A stretch of 5,360 bases of DNA from RBG-16-68-21 sp035286665 (GCA_035286665.1 DATECY010000024.1:1-5360), one strand, 5' to 3'. Shown: positions 1 to 5,360, counted from the stretch's first letter. The notes: generated by a model from the sequence alone, not told the origin. A program made the numbers and translations.

Positions 1-34
1 TCCGTCTCCCGCAACCGACCGGCGCGAGCGTTCC
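1..34 (-). other. Short stretch downstream of hisS
   Basis: Thirty-four bases follow the hisS stop. The last ten on the minus strand read GGGAGACGGA, which contains a Shine-Dalgarno-like GGGAGA. A further minus-strand gene may start just beyond the window edge; aspS follows hisS in many bacteria, but nothing here shows which gene it is. No terminator hairpin is visible. Confidence 0.25.
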
Positions 35-1264
35 TCAGTGATTCCTGATCCACGGTGCGACCTCCCGCGCCTCGACCGACGACTCGGCGCCGGACTTCAA
101 ATCCCTCATCGTGACCCGGCCCGCCTCGAAGTCCTCCCCCACTACCGCCGCCGTGCCGGCCCGACGGCGGTCGGCGGCGCGGAACTGCGCCTTCACCGAT
201 CGACCGCCCAGGTCGAGATCGGCGCGCAGGCCGGCAGCGCGGAGCGATCCCACCAGGCCGACCGCGGCCTCCCGAAACGCAGGATCGGCTGCGACCACGA
301 ACACGTCGAGGGCCGTTCCCTCCTCCCCGGCCGCCATGGCGAGGACGATGCGATCGACGCCCATCGCCAACCCGACCCCGGGAACATCGGGACCGCCGAG
401 CATCGCCGCCAGCGGGTCGTAGCGGCCGCCGCCGCCGAGGGCCGCCTGGGCGGCATCGTACGATGCCGACTGGTACTCGAACACGGTGCGGTTGTAGTAG
501 TCGAGGCCGCGGACGAGGCGGGGCTCCTCGCGATGGGGCACACCGATCGCATCGAGGCCCGATCGAACGGCGGCGATGTGTGCGGCCGCGTCCGGACCCA
601 GGTGCTCGGCGGGCACCGGAGCCTCGGCCACGACGGCGACGTCGGCCTTGCTGTCGAGCACCCGCAGAGGGTTCGTGATCATCCGGCGACGCGCCTCCGC
701 GGACAGCTGGTCCTGTCGATCGACGAGGTAGGCCGTCAGCAGGTCGCGGTAGGCGGTCCGGTCGGCAGGGTCGCCGATCGAGTTGAGGAGCACGACGGCG
801 TCGGTGATGCCGACCGCCTCCAAGAGGCGGAGCCCGAGCTCGATGACCTCGACGTCGGCGTCGGGCGACGGCTCGCCCATGTACTCGACGCCGACCTGAT
901 GGAACTGGCGGCGCCGGCCCGCCTGAGGCTGCTCGTAACGGAACATCGGTCCCGAGTACGCCCCCTTGAAGACGCCCTGCGCACCGCTCTGCAGGTACGC
1001 CCGCACCACCGATGCCGTCGCCTCGGGCCGCAGAGTGACCGAGCGCCCACCCTTGTCCTCGAAGCTGTACATCTGCTTTTCGACCACCTCTGTGTCGGCG
1101 CCGACGCCCCGGGCGAACAGCTCGGTGGCCTCGAACATCGGGGTGATCACCAGGGAGTATCCGAAGCGCTCGGAGAGTTCGTCGAAGGCGCGCAGCAGCC
1201 TCCGCCACGCTGCTGATGCGGGCGGAAGAATGTCGTCGGTGCCCTTGGGGGCGCGAAGGATCAC
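35..1264 (-). CDS. hisS: Histidyl-tRNA synthetase (HisRS, class II)
   Basis: Cytoplasmic enzyme that uses ATP to join histidine to tRNA-His. The 409-residue protein is complete and close to the usual bacterial length. Visible class II motifs are motif 2 around residues 107-130 (FRYEQPQAGRRRQFHQ), the histidine-binding signature LVRGLDYY at 250-257, a GGGGRYD glycine turn at 277-283, and motif 3 GVGLAMGVDRI at 296-306 with the conserved Arg305. Residues from about 319 to the end form the anticodon-binding domain, starting DVFVVA and containing LGGRSVKAQFRAADR. The start is GTG; it overlaps the stop of the upstream hydrolase (GTGA) and has GAGGAG eight bases before it, so translation is probably coupled. 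Nothing looks broken or foreign. The identification is essentially certain; only the exact start carries slight doubt. Confidence 0.98.
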   Translation of the reverse strand: MILRAPKGTDDILPPASAAWRRLLRAFDELSERFGYSLVITPMFEATELFARGVGADTEVVEKQMYSFEDKGGRSVTLRPEATASVVRAYLQSGAQGVFKGAYSGPMFRYEQPQAGRRRQFHQVGVEYMGEPSPDADVEVIELGLRLLEAVGITDAVVLLNSIGDPADRTAYRDLLTAYLVDRQDQLSAEARRRMITNPLRVLDSKADVAVVAEAPVPAEHLGPDAAAHIAAVRSGLDAIGVPHREEPRLVRGLDYYNRTVFEYQSASYDAAQAALGGGGRYDPLAAMLGGPDVPGVGLAMGVDRIVLAMAAGEEGTALDVFVVAADPAFREAAVGLVGSLRAAGLRADLDLGGRSVKAQFRAADRRRAGTAAVVGEDFEAGRVTMRDLKSGAESSVEAREVAPWIRNH

Positions 1265-1911
1265 GGGCGCAGCTCCTCGAGAAACGGATTCGTCGCCAGT
1301 TCGCGGGCAAGGGTAGTGGTGGGCCCATGCCCGGGAAACACCGTGGTGTCGGGCGGCAGCGTGACCACCCGCTCGGCCATCGATCGCATCAGCGCGTCGT
1401 GGTCGCCTCCGGGAAGGTCGGTGCGGCCGATGGAACCGGCGAACAACTGATCGCCGCTGAAGAGCGCGCCTGCGGAACCGAGGTAGAAGCAGCAGTGTCC
1501 CGGAGTGTGCCCCGGGGTGTGGACGACCCGGACATCCAACCCGGCCAAGGAGAGCACCGAGTCCCCGACCAGCCGCTCATACCGATCCGGAGGAGCGAAC
1601 TCCCCAGGCGGAACCATCCCCCACAGAGAGCGAAGTTGCGCGATCGGATCTGCCGCGAGCCAGTCGTCGTCCGGATGGAGATGGGCGGAAACAGCGAACC
1701 TCCGGGTGAGACCTCCTGCCCCCCCGACGTGATCGACATGCCCATGCGTCACGAGCAACGCCACCGGGGTGAGGTCGTGCCGCCGAAGCAAGGCGGCGAC
1801 CCCGTCGGGGTCGGGAGGCGCATCGACGACGACGGCGAGCCCCCCTGCCTCCGCCGCGATCACCCAGGTGTTGGTCTCGGCCAGCCAGAGCGGAGTGCCA
1901 TCGATGAGCAT
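1261..1911 (-). CDS. MBL-fold metallo-hydrolase, glyoxalase II-like
   Basis: A 216-residue single-domain cytoplasmic hydrolase of the metallo-beta-lactamase superfamily. The metal ligands are all visible: HGHVDH at residues 56-61, His135 in TPGHTPGH, the bridging Asp154 in FSGDQLF, and His195 in FPGHG. The AHLHPDD and GRTDLPGGD segments are typical of the glyoxalase II/YcbL-like branch. That branch hydrolyses thioesters such as S-lactoylglutathione, but actinobacteria generally use mycothiol instead of glutathione, so the substrate cannot be read from the sequence. The ATG at 1911 is the first possible ATG, GTG or TTG in this frame after the pilus gene's stop. No Shine-Dalgarno precedes it; a run of six G touches the ATG. 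The gene overlaps hisS by four bases, and the same pair occurs in mycobacteria. There is no signal peptide. The fold is certain, the substrate unknown. Confidence 0.93.
   Translation of the reverse strand: MLIDGTPLWLAETNTWVIAAEAGGLAVVVDAPPDPDGVAALLRRHDLTPVALLVTHGHVDHVGGAGGLTRRFAVSAHLHPDDDWLAADPIAQLRSLWGMVPPGEFAPPDRYERLVGDSVLSLAGLDVRVVHTPGHTPGHCCFYLGSAGALFSGDQLFAGSIGRTDLPGGDHDALMRSMAERVVTLPPDTTVFPGHGPTTTLARELATNPFLEELRP
1273..1278 (-). promoter_or_regulatory. Shine-Dalgarno site of hisS
   Basis: The minus strand reads GAGGAG here, eight bases before the GTG at 1264-1262. It lies inside the last codons of the MBL-fold gene and supports the GTG start, which shares four bases (GTGA) with that gene's stop. 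Confidence 0.75.
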
Positions 1912-1938
1912 CCCCCCACGATACGGGAGGTCGTGCCC

Positions 1939-1952
1939 GTCGAGGCTTCGAC
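1939..1952 (-). promoter_or_regulatory. Small inverted repeat upstream of the MBL gene
   Basis: GTCGA-AGCC-TCGAC on the minus strand is a perfect five-pair stem with a four-base loop, ending 27 bases before the hydrolase ATG. It could be a leader hairpin or half of a protein-binding site. It is short enough to be chance in this base composition. Confidence 0.2.
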
Positions 1953-1981
1953 TCCGAGCGGGTGCAAACAGGTCGCCGGGA

Positions 1982-1996
1982 GCCCCACCACGGGGC
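1982..1996 (-). terminator. Possible weak terminator hairpin after the PilX-like gene
   Basis: A perfect inverted repeat, GCCCC-GTGGT-GGGGC on the minus strand, lies about 20 bases after the stop of the PilX-like gene. The all-GC five-pair stem with a five-base loop would be stable for its size. No T-run follows, so it is not a classical intrinsic terminator. GC-rich actinobacteria often have such T-less hairpins, but a chance palindrome is equally possible. Confidence 0.3.
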
Positions 1997-2016
1997 GAGC
2001 CTGCTTGTGCGCGCTC

Positions 2017-3393
2017 TCAGAGCTCGACCCAGCTCCGAGCCACGAGCAGGTACGCCGGTGCCGCCAGTTCGCCGGCGACGGGACCGTGGTTGTCGATCGT
2101 CGAGCCGCCGCCGACATAGGACTCGGTCACCGTGCTGGGAACCGAGTCGCACGCCGACTCGGCGATGAACGCTCCGTCTTCGACGTCGAGGTCACCGGTG
2201 ATCTCGATCTGCTCGTGTGCCGCGGCGAGTCCGGTGAAGTCGGCGTTTCCGCTGATGTCGATGTCGCGACCGGCGACCAACTGCAGGTTGCCGACGAGGT
2301 CGTACGGCTCCATGGTCGGACTCCCGGCGATCACGATGTCCCCGCCCTGAATCGGGCTGCACGAGCCGAGTGCCTCGGCGAAGATCGACACCCTCCACGG
2401 GAGCAGAGCCGCACCCGGGCTGGACACCAGGGTCGCGCTTCCCTGATAGACGTAGAACACACCGTGGTTGGCGTTCGTAGACTCGTACTTCCAACCGGCC
2501 CAGGTCGAGGCGTCGCAGCACCCCGTGAACTTCCAACCCATGTAGGCGGTGGTGGCCGCGCTCGCCGCCAGGGTCTGTCCACTGCACGGGACCGCGGTGG
2601 CCGTGTTTCCGTAGAGCGGGTGGGCGGGTCCCGCTCGCACCTTGCCGTCGGGGCACAGGTCGTATTGACTCTCGTCCCAGTGGTCGCGGGGGTCGACCAC
2701 GGGCACCACCACGAGGTCCTGGTTCCCGGGCGGATCGCACCCGGGCGGCTGCACGAAGCTCCCCGTCACCTTCGCTCCCCCGTGGGCCGAGAGGCATCCG
2801 TCGGTGTAGGTGCTGCCTCCCACGTCGAGGAATCCATTGGCGTGGATCCCGACCGCGGCACCGGCGAGGAAGGTGGGGTTGCCCCGGAAGGTCAGCTTCC
2901 CGCCGGACAGGAAGGCAAGGTTGCCGTTCCAGGTCGACGGGTAGGCCTCGACCTGGTATTGGGACCGCACCACCCGGATCCGCCGCTGATCGGCGTCGCG
3001 CGACGGCGCGTATCCGACCGAGTAGACGAACGGTTCATTTGCCGGCTTGATGACGACGAACTCTCCGTCGGGGGTGGCGATCAGGTCCGCGACCGGGTGC
3101 ACCTCCGCAGCGTCCACGGCCCATGCCCGCTCTTGATCGGACCCGAGCACACCGTCGGGGAGCACGTCACCGGTCGTGTACCCGCCGTCCTCATCCAGGG
3201 TGGCGAGCCCGAGGTTGAGTCCAGACTCGGCCGCGGCGAGAGCCTGCTCCCAGAGGGCATCCTCGTTGGTGTTCCCGAACTGGGCGAGGCCTCTGGCGAA
3301 CACCACGCTCATCACCAGCAGGAGCGCCGTTCCCAGCATCACCACGGTGATCATCGCCAGACCGGAATCGTCGCGAAGGCGTCGTCGGGTCAT
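2017..3393 (-). CDS. PilX-like type IV pilus-associated protein with duplicated beta-solenoid module
   Basis: The 458-residue protein starts with a short basic leader (MTRRRLRDDSG) and one hydrophobic helix at about 12-35, followed by ALAAAESGLNLGLATL. That is the N-terminal layout of PilX/GspK-type minor pilins. Gly11 is a possible prepilin cleavage site, but residue +5 is Thr, not the usual Glu. After a linker come two related glycine- and beta-rich modules, residues 165-213 and 351-402. They resemble each other without gaps over 33 positions at an offset of 189 residues. Between them is an insertion rich in Cys and Trp, with a CC pair at 292-293. The eight cysteines (200, 219, 247, 270, 292, 293, 345, 415) suit an exported, disulfide-bonded protein. 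It probably stays anchored in the membrane or enters a pilus tip. The ATG overlaps the PilW-like stop (ATGA) and has GAGGA seven bases upstream. The pilus role is well supported; the exact task and partners are not. Confidence 0.85.
   Translation of the reverse strand: MTRRRLRDDSGLAMITVVMLGTALLLVMSVVFARGLAQFGNTNEDALWEQALAAAESGLNLGLATLDEDGGYTTGDVLPDGVLGSDQERAWAVDAAEVHPVADLIATPDGEFVVIKPANEPFVYSVGYAPSRDADQRRIRVVRSQYQVEAYPSTWNGNLAFLSGGKLTFRGNPTFLAGAAVGIHANGFLDVGGSTYTDGCLSAHGGAKVTGSFVQPPGCDPPGNQDLVVVPVVDPRDHWDESQYDLCPDGKVRAGPAHPLYGNTATAVPCSGQTLAASAATTAYMGWKFTGCCDASTWAGWKYESTNANHGVFYVYQGSATLVSSPGAALLPWRVSIFAEALGSCSPIQGGDIVIAGSPTMEPYDLVGNLQLVAGRDIDISGNADFTGLAAAHEQIEITGDLDVEDGAFIAESACDSVPSTVTESYVGGGSTIDNHGPVAGELAAPAYLLVARSWVEL
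2188..2343 (-). repeat. Protein-level module, copy 2 (beta-solenoid)
   Basis: This stretch codes for residues 351-402 of the PilX-like protein. It opens with GDIVIAGSPT, parallel to GKLTFRGNPT in copy 1, and continues with LVAGRDIDISGN and QIEITGDL. Asp379, Ala392, His393, Thr399 and Gly400 line up with copy 1 at a constant offset of 189. Three extra residues precede the ungapped block here. Confidence 0.6.
2755..2901 (-). repeat. Protein-level module, copy 1 (beta-solenoid)
   Basis: This stretch codes for residues 165-213 of the PilX-like protein. It opens with GKLTFRGNPT and continues with alternating hydrophobic residues and turns, including FLDVGG and AKVTGSF. It matches copy 2 (residues 351-402) in strand pattern and in fixed residues such as Asp190, Ala203, His204, Thr210 and Gly211. 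I noticed it at protein level and did not align the DNA. Confidence 0.6.
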
Positions 3394-3911
3394 GGGGCGT
3401 TCCTCACGTGCACCGCCACGGTCAGAGTCCGCCGGGACGGCTCCGCCGATCCCGCGGAGACGAACGCAACCAGCGTGACCTCGATCTGGGTCACGTAGGC
3501 GCTCTGCGGGGAGTCATAGGTGAATCCGCTGGTGACCCCGTCGAGGTTCGACACCTCGACGTGGGGGGCGGCGAGACCGATCGCCCTGGTGAGCAAGCCG
3601 TCGGCGATGGTCCAGGTGACCTCCTCACCGGCGTCTTGAAAGTCGTCGCCGTCGGCGTCTATCCACACCGAGACGGACGCGGACTCGGCGACGAGCACCG
3701 CTTGGGCGACTCTGAGATCGCGGGTGAGGTGTTCTTTGGCCAGCCTCAGGTCCTGGACCGCCTGGTCGTCGGACGAGTGGAGGCCGGCGGCGGTGCCGGC
3801 GGTACCGATCCACGTGACGAGGGAAGCGCTCATGAGCGACGTGATGAACAGCGTCACCGCGAGTTCGAGGAGCGACGTACCGGACTCCCCCGCCAGACGC
3901 TTGGCGATCAT
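3390..3911 (-). CDS. PilW-like minor prepilin with an EF-hand-like loop
   Basis: A 173-residue prepilin. The leader MIAKRLAGESG is followed by TSLLELAVTLF, giving a class III signal with cleavage after Gly11, Glu16 at +5 of the mature chain, and a hydrophobic helix to about residue 36. A prepilin peptidase should cut it, and the mature protein should join a pilus or pseudopilus at the outer face of the membrane. The middle segment DADGDDFQDAGE (85-96) has acidic residues at EF-hand positions 1, 3, 5, 9 and 12. The following EEVTWTIADGLLTRAI resembles PilW/GspJ-type sequences. I chose the ATG at 3911 because it overlaps the PilV-like stop (ATGA), has GAGG ten bases upstream, and places the cleavage site properly. 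An earlier ATG at 4034 would add 41 unlikely residues. The prepilin call is strong; PilW is the nearest type, not a proven orthologue. Confidence 0.88.
   Translation of the reverse strand: MIAKRLAGESGTSLLELAVTLFITSLMSASLVTWIGTAGTAAGLHSSDDQAVQDLRLAKEHLTRDLRVAQAVLVAESASVSVWIDADGDDFQDAGEEVTWTIADGLLTRAIGLAAPHVEVSNLDGVTSGFTYDSPQSAYVTQIEVTLVAFVSAGSAEPSRRTLTVAVHVRNAP
3401..3405 (-). promoter_or_regulatory. Shine-Dalgarno site of the PilX-like gene
   Basis: GAGGA on the minus strand ends seven bases before the ATG at 3393-3391, inside the end of the PilW-like gene. It fixes the start at the ATGA overlap. Confidence 0.75.
3624..3659 (-). other. EF-hand-like calcium loop in the PilW-like pilin
   Basis: Codes for residues 85-96, DADGDDFQDAGE. 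Asp85, Asp87, Asp89, Asp93 and Glu96 occupy loop positions 1, 3, 5, 9 and 12. Position 6 is Asp where Gly is usual, and position 8 is Gln where a hydrophobic residue is usual, so it is an imperfect match. Calcium binding is inference. Confidence 0.45.
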
Positions 3912-4459
3912 CGTGTCGCCGCCTCGGCGATCAGGGTCGACGTCCGATGACGTGACACCGCCCCCTGAGCCTGCCATTCGATCAGGACGACCACCCGTCT
4001 CAAGCCGTCCGGGGCGTCGCTCACGAAACGCCACACGGAGTAGTTCACTCCGTCCACCGTCTCCGATCCGGTGGGTTCGATGAGGCCGTCCTCCGGGTCG
4101 ACGACGAGGGGCTCGTCGGCGTCGAGGCCGGTCTCGCTGGCGAGCAGCACCCCCAGGGTGTCGTCGATGAGGGGCGCCTCGGCGTCGACTGCCGACATGG
4201 CGATGTGGAACCAGTCGAGCGAGCGAGCGAATTCCAACTGCTCTACGCCGATGGCCGTGGCTTCCTGGGCGGCGGCGTTGTCCTTGGAGCCGAGATAGGC
4301 GGTCCCGAGACTCCGACCGAAGCCGGCGAACAGCACCACGACGATGAACGAAGCGACGATGGCCTCGACCAACGAGAACCCCCCGTCTGCGGCGTATCGA
4401 CGGCGCGTCCCGCCTTCAGGGAGGTGACTAGTCAGCGATCGGGTGCCCACAGTGGTCAT
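3908..4459 (-). CDS. PilV-like minor prepilin
   Basis: A 183-residue prepilin. A 27-residue leader with several arginines ends in ADGG, followed by FSLVEAIVASFIVVVLFAGF. Cleavage is expected after Gly27, leaving Phe at +1 and Glu at +5, the textbook type IV pilin N-terminus. The helix covers about residues 33-48, then comes an AAAQEATAIGVEQLEFARSLDW stretch, split here only by the reader: AAAQEATAIGVEQL and EFARSLDW, which resembles PilV/GspI-type pilins. The remaining globular part is acidic and has no cysteine. It should be a minor pilin in a pilus tip or initiation complex with its PilW- and PilX-like neighbours. It starts 36 bases after the stop of the surface protein gene and overlaps the next gene by ATGA. 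No clear Shine-Dalgarno precedes the ATG, but no other in-frame start lies between that stop and the ATG. The leader is long for a prepilin. PilV is the nearest type; orthology is unproven. Confidence 0.88.
   Translation of the reverse strand: MTTVGTRSLTSHLPEGGTRRRYAADGGFSLVEAIVASFIVVVLFAGFGRSLGTAYLGSKDNAAAQEATAIGVEQLEFARSLDWFHIAMSAVDAEAPLIDDTLGVLLASETGLDADEPLVVDPEDGLIEPTGSETVDGVNYSVWRFVSDAPDGLRRVVVLIEWQAQGAVSRHRTSTLIAEAATR
3922..3925 (-). promoter_or_regulatory. Weak Shine-Dalgarno site of the PilW-like gene
   Basis: GAGG on the minus strand lies ten bases before the ATG at 3911-3909, within the last codons of the PilV-like gene. The spacing is a little long. Together with the ATGA overlap it supports this start over the one at 4034. 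Confidence 0.5.
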
Positions 4460-4462
4460 ATC

Positions 4463-4497
4463 GACCGCCGCGGGTGTTTTCTTGAATGGGGGCGGTC
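4463..4497 (-). promoter_or_regulatory. Inverted repeat before the PilV-like gene
   Basis: On the minus strand GACCGCC (4497-4491) and GGCGGTC (4469-4463) form a perfect seven-pair stem around a 21-base loop with an A-rich patch. The stem covers the stop codon of the upstream gene and ends three bases before the ATG. It could tune initiation of the PilV-like gene, which lacks a clear Shine-Dalgarno. The long loop and GC-rich stem make chance plausible. Confidence 0.3.
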
Positions 4498-5360
4498 AGC
4501 CGCAGCCGGCGGGTCTCGCCCAACAGGGCAGATGAACCTCCGTCCAGGCACCGTACGTCCAGGCGTCACCCATCAACGGGAACAGGGGCGGACGCAGCGA
4601 CTCGAGCCGATCGTCGAAGCCGTAGTTGCGGGTGCCGAAGTGGGCGGCGACGTCGCCCGTGTGCCGGATGGCCATCGAACCGTTGGTGTTGAGCGTGGAG
4701 ATGGGCACTCCTCCGCTGTAAGGGAGCACCGGGTTGCCGGAATTGCCGCAATCGCGAGCTACCTGAAAGGATCCGTTCTGGGCGAGGATCGCCGCGTTGA
4801 TGTTGAGCACGTGATCACTCCCGACCGCATTGGGGTTCACCCACACCTCATCGGAGGCGATGAGGCCGAGCACCGTAGTGCCGCTCACCCCGTCCTGATA
4901 GGTGATGTCGTTCCCGATCACGATGTTCTTCGGGCTTCCCACCGAGCCCGCGTAGATGGTCGTCGGCCGCCCGAACTCGGCACGGTTGCCGCTGTTCCTG
5001 GCGATCACGGTGTGGCCGTCGACCCAGACGACGCCGTTCGCCGGGAGGTCGAACCAGCCGAGGGGAGTCCACTGGGCGCTTTGCGAGTTGAGCCACCACC
5101 ACTCTTCCGCGTTCAAACACCCCGTGGTGGTGTTCGAATAGGCCACCGACACTTTGGCTTGGTTCTTGCCGCCCGCCACTTCCGGTTCCAGCAGCCACGC
5201 CGTCGGCGTCTGCGTCAGGCCGAGCGAGGGGTTGGCCGAGCGGCTCAGGCAGAGTCCGCCGCCGCCGCAGGCGACCTGACGGATCAGGTCGAGGTCGTCC
5301 CAGAAGTTCCCGAAGTCGAGGGGGTCCGGATAGACGCTGCGGATGTCGAGGTATTGCCCG
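4496..5360 (-). CDS. Type IV pilus-associated surface protein, C-terminal part (start outside window)
   Basis: The frame is open from the window edge to the TGA at 4496-4498, giving 287 visible residues with no start needed inside the window. A GTG at 5179 is internal: the 60 codons before it continue a protein-like sequence (LDIRSVYPDPLDFGNFWDDL). The visible part is beta-rich with many Asn, Gly and Trp and no membrane helix, so it should be outside the cell. Segments such as VLGLIASDEVWVN (visible residues about 163-175), LNINAAILAQNGSF (about 185-198) and RNYGFDDRLESLRPPLFP (about 244-261) resemble the C-terminal region of PilX-type pilus proteins that I recall from actinobacterial genomes. 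Six cysteines are visible, two of them in the last nine residues (CWARPAGCG). It lies just upstream of three pilin-like genes, so a pilus-tip or adhesin role is plausible. The missing N-terminus, expected to hold the pilin-type helix, would decide. The family call rests on memory of motifs. Confidence 0.7.
   Translation of the reverse strand, partial: GQYLDIRSVYPDPLDFGNFWDDLDLIRQVACGGGGLCLSRSANPSLGLTQTPTAWLLEPEVAGGKNQAKVSVAYSNTTTGCLNAEEWWWLNSQSAQWTPLGWFDLPANGVVWVDGHTVIARNSGNRAEFGRPTTIYAGSVGSPKNIVIGNDITYQDGVSGTTVLGLIASDEVWVNPNAVGSDHVLNINAAILAQNGSFQVARDCGNSGNPVLPYSGGVPISTLNTNGSMAIRHTGDVAAHFGTRNYGFDDRLESLRPPLFPLMGDAWTYGAWTEVHLPCWARPAGCG

Larger units (their letters stand above)
1912..2016 (-). 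other. Spacer between pilus genes and the MBL-hisS pair
   Basis: This 105-base spacer is the only sizeable gap between genes. On the minus strand it has no stop codon in the frame of the two flanking genes, which share a frame. It has no in-frame ATG, GTG or TTG either, so it does not hide an extension of the hydrolase. I found no -35/-10 pair with proper spacing. A TTGCAC and a TATCGT are present but about 38 bases apart. A promoter for the hydrolase and hisS would be expected here or further upstream, but none can be assigned. Confidence 0.5.

Noticed and set aside
38..1216. A 392-codon open frame on the plus strand opposite hisS.
   Set aside because: It lies entirely antisense to a certain hisS gene and shows no family motif, so it is a composition shadow.
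1918..1971. A sigma70-type promoter from TTGCAC and TATCGT upstream of the hydrolase.
   Set aside because: The two elements are about 38 bases apart, far from the usual 16-18, and no better pair was found.
1912..2019. Stop-codon read-through joining the PilX-like protein to the MBL hydrolase, since both share a frame and no further stop lies between them.
   Set aside because: A shared frame has a one-in-three chance, the 35 spacer codons do not look like a linker of either family, and an exported pilin fused to a cytoplasmic hydrolase makes little sense.
1216..3498. A 760-codon open frame on the plus strand.
   Set aside because: It runs antisense across the hydrolase and PilX-like genes and their spacer. 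Its translation is rich in Arg, Gly, Val and His without recognisable motifs. Long antisense frames are expected in very GC-rich coding DNA.
3912..4034. An upstream ATG that would lengthen the PilW-like protein by 41 residues.
   Set aside because: The extension lies inside the PilV-like gene in another frame, is Gly/Arg/Asp-rich, and would push the prepilin cleavage site to residue 52. The ATG at 3911 fits the ATGA overlap and leader length.
4496..5179. A separate 227-residue gene starting at GTG 5179.
   Set aside because: The frame stays open for 60 more codons to the window edge with protein-like composition, so the GTG is best read as an internal valine codon.
1..5360. Mobile element, CRISPR, tRNA or toxin-antitoxin content.
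   Set aside because: I saw no direct repeat arrays, terminal inverted repeats, transposase motifs, cloverleaf-like sequence or small gene pair on either strand.

Overview
The window is very GC-rich, and every gene I can support lies on the minus strand, so the order below runs from high to low coordinate. It suggests an actinobacterium (Actinomycetota). The best single clue is a metallo-beta-lactamase-fold hydrolase overlapping hisS. The same pair sits side by side in Mycobacterium tuberculosis (Rv2581c-Rv2580c), as I recall it. A lineage that combines this pair with type IV pilus genes would fit an early-branching, often uncultured group such as Acidimicrobiia. The class is inference only.

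Region 1 (5360 down to 3390, plus 3393-2017) is a run of type IV pilus-type genes. It begins with the C-terminal 287 residues of a large beta-rich surface protein whose start lies outside the window. Two short prepilins with clear prepilin-peptidase sites follow: a PilV-like protein (4459-3908) and a PilW-like protein (3911-3390). The last is a longer PilX-like protein (3393-2017) with a pilin-type membrane helix, two related beta-solenoid modules and a cysteine-rich insertion between them. The second, third and fourth genes overlap by ATGA four-base junctions, which points to coupled translation. The order V-W-X matches that of Gram-negative minor pilin clusters. These proteins probably form or decorate a pilus tip or initiation complex.

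Region 2 (2016-1912) is a 105-base spacer with two small perfect hairpins and no convincing promoter. It separates the pilus genes from the housekeeping pair.

Region 3 (1911-35) is the MBL-fold hydrolase followed by hisS, a complete histidyl-tRNA synthetase. They overlap by GTGA, and hisS has a good Shine-Dalgarno sequence inside the hydrolase gene. Only 34 bases remain after the hisS stop.

I saw no RNA genes, CRISPR arrays, insertion sequences or attachment sites. The long plus-strand open frames are antisense shadows. The least ordinary part is the pilus cluster: its architecture is recognisable, but its proteins are divergent and probably poorly characterised.
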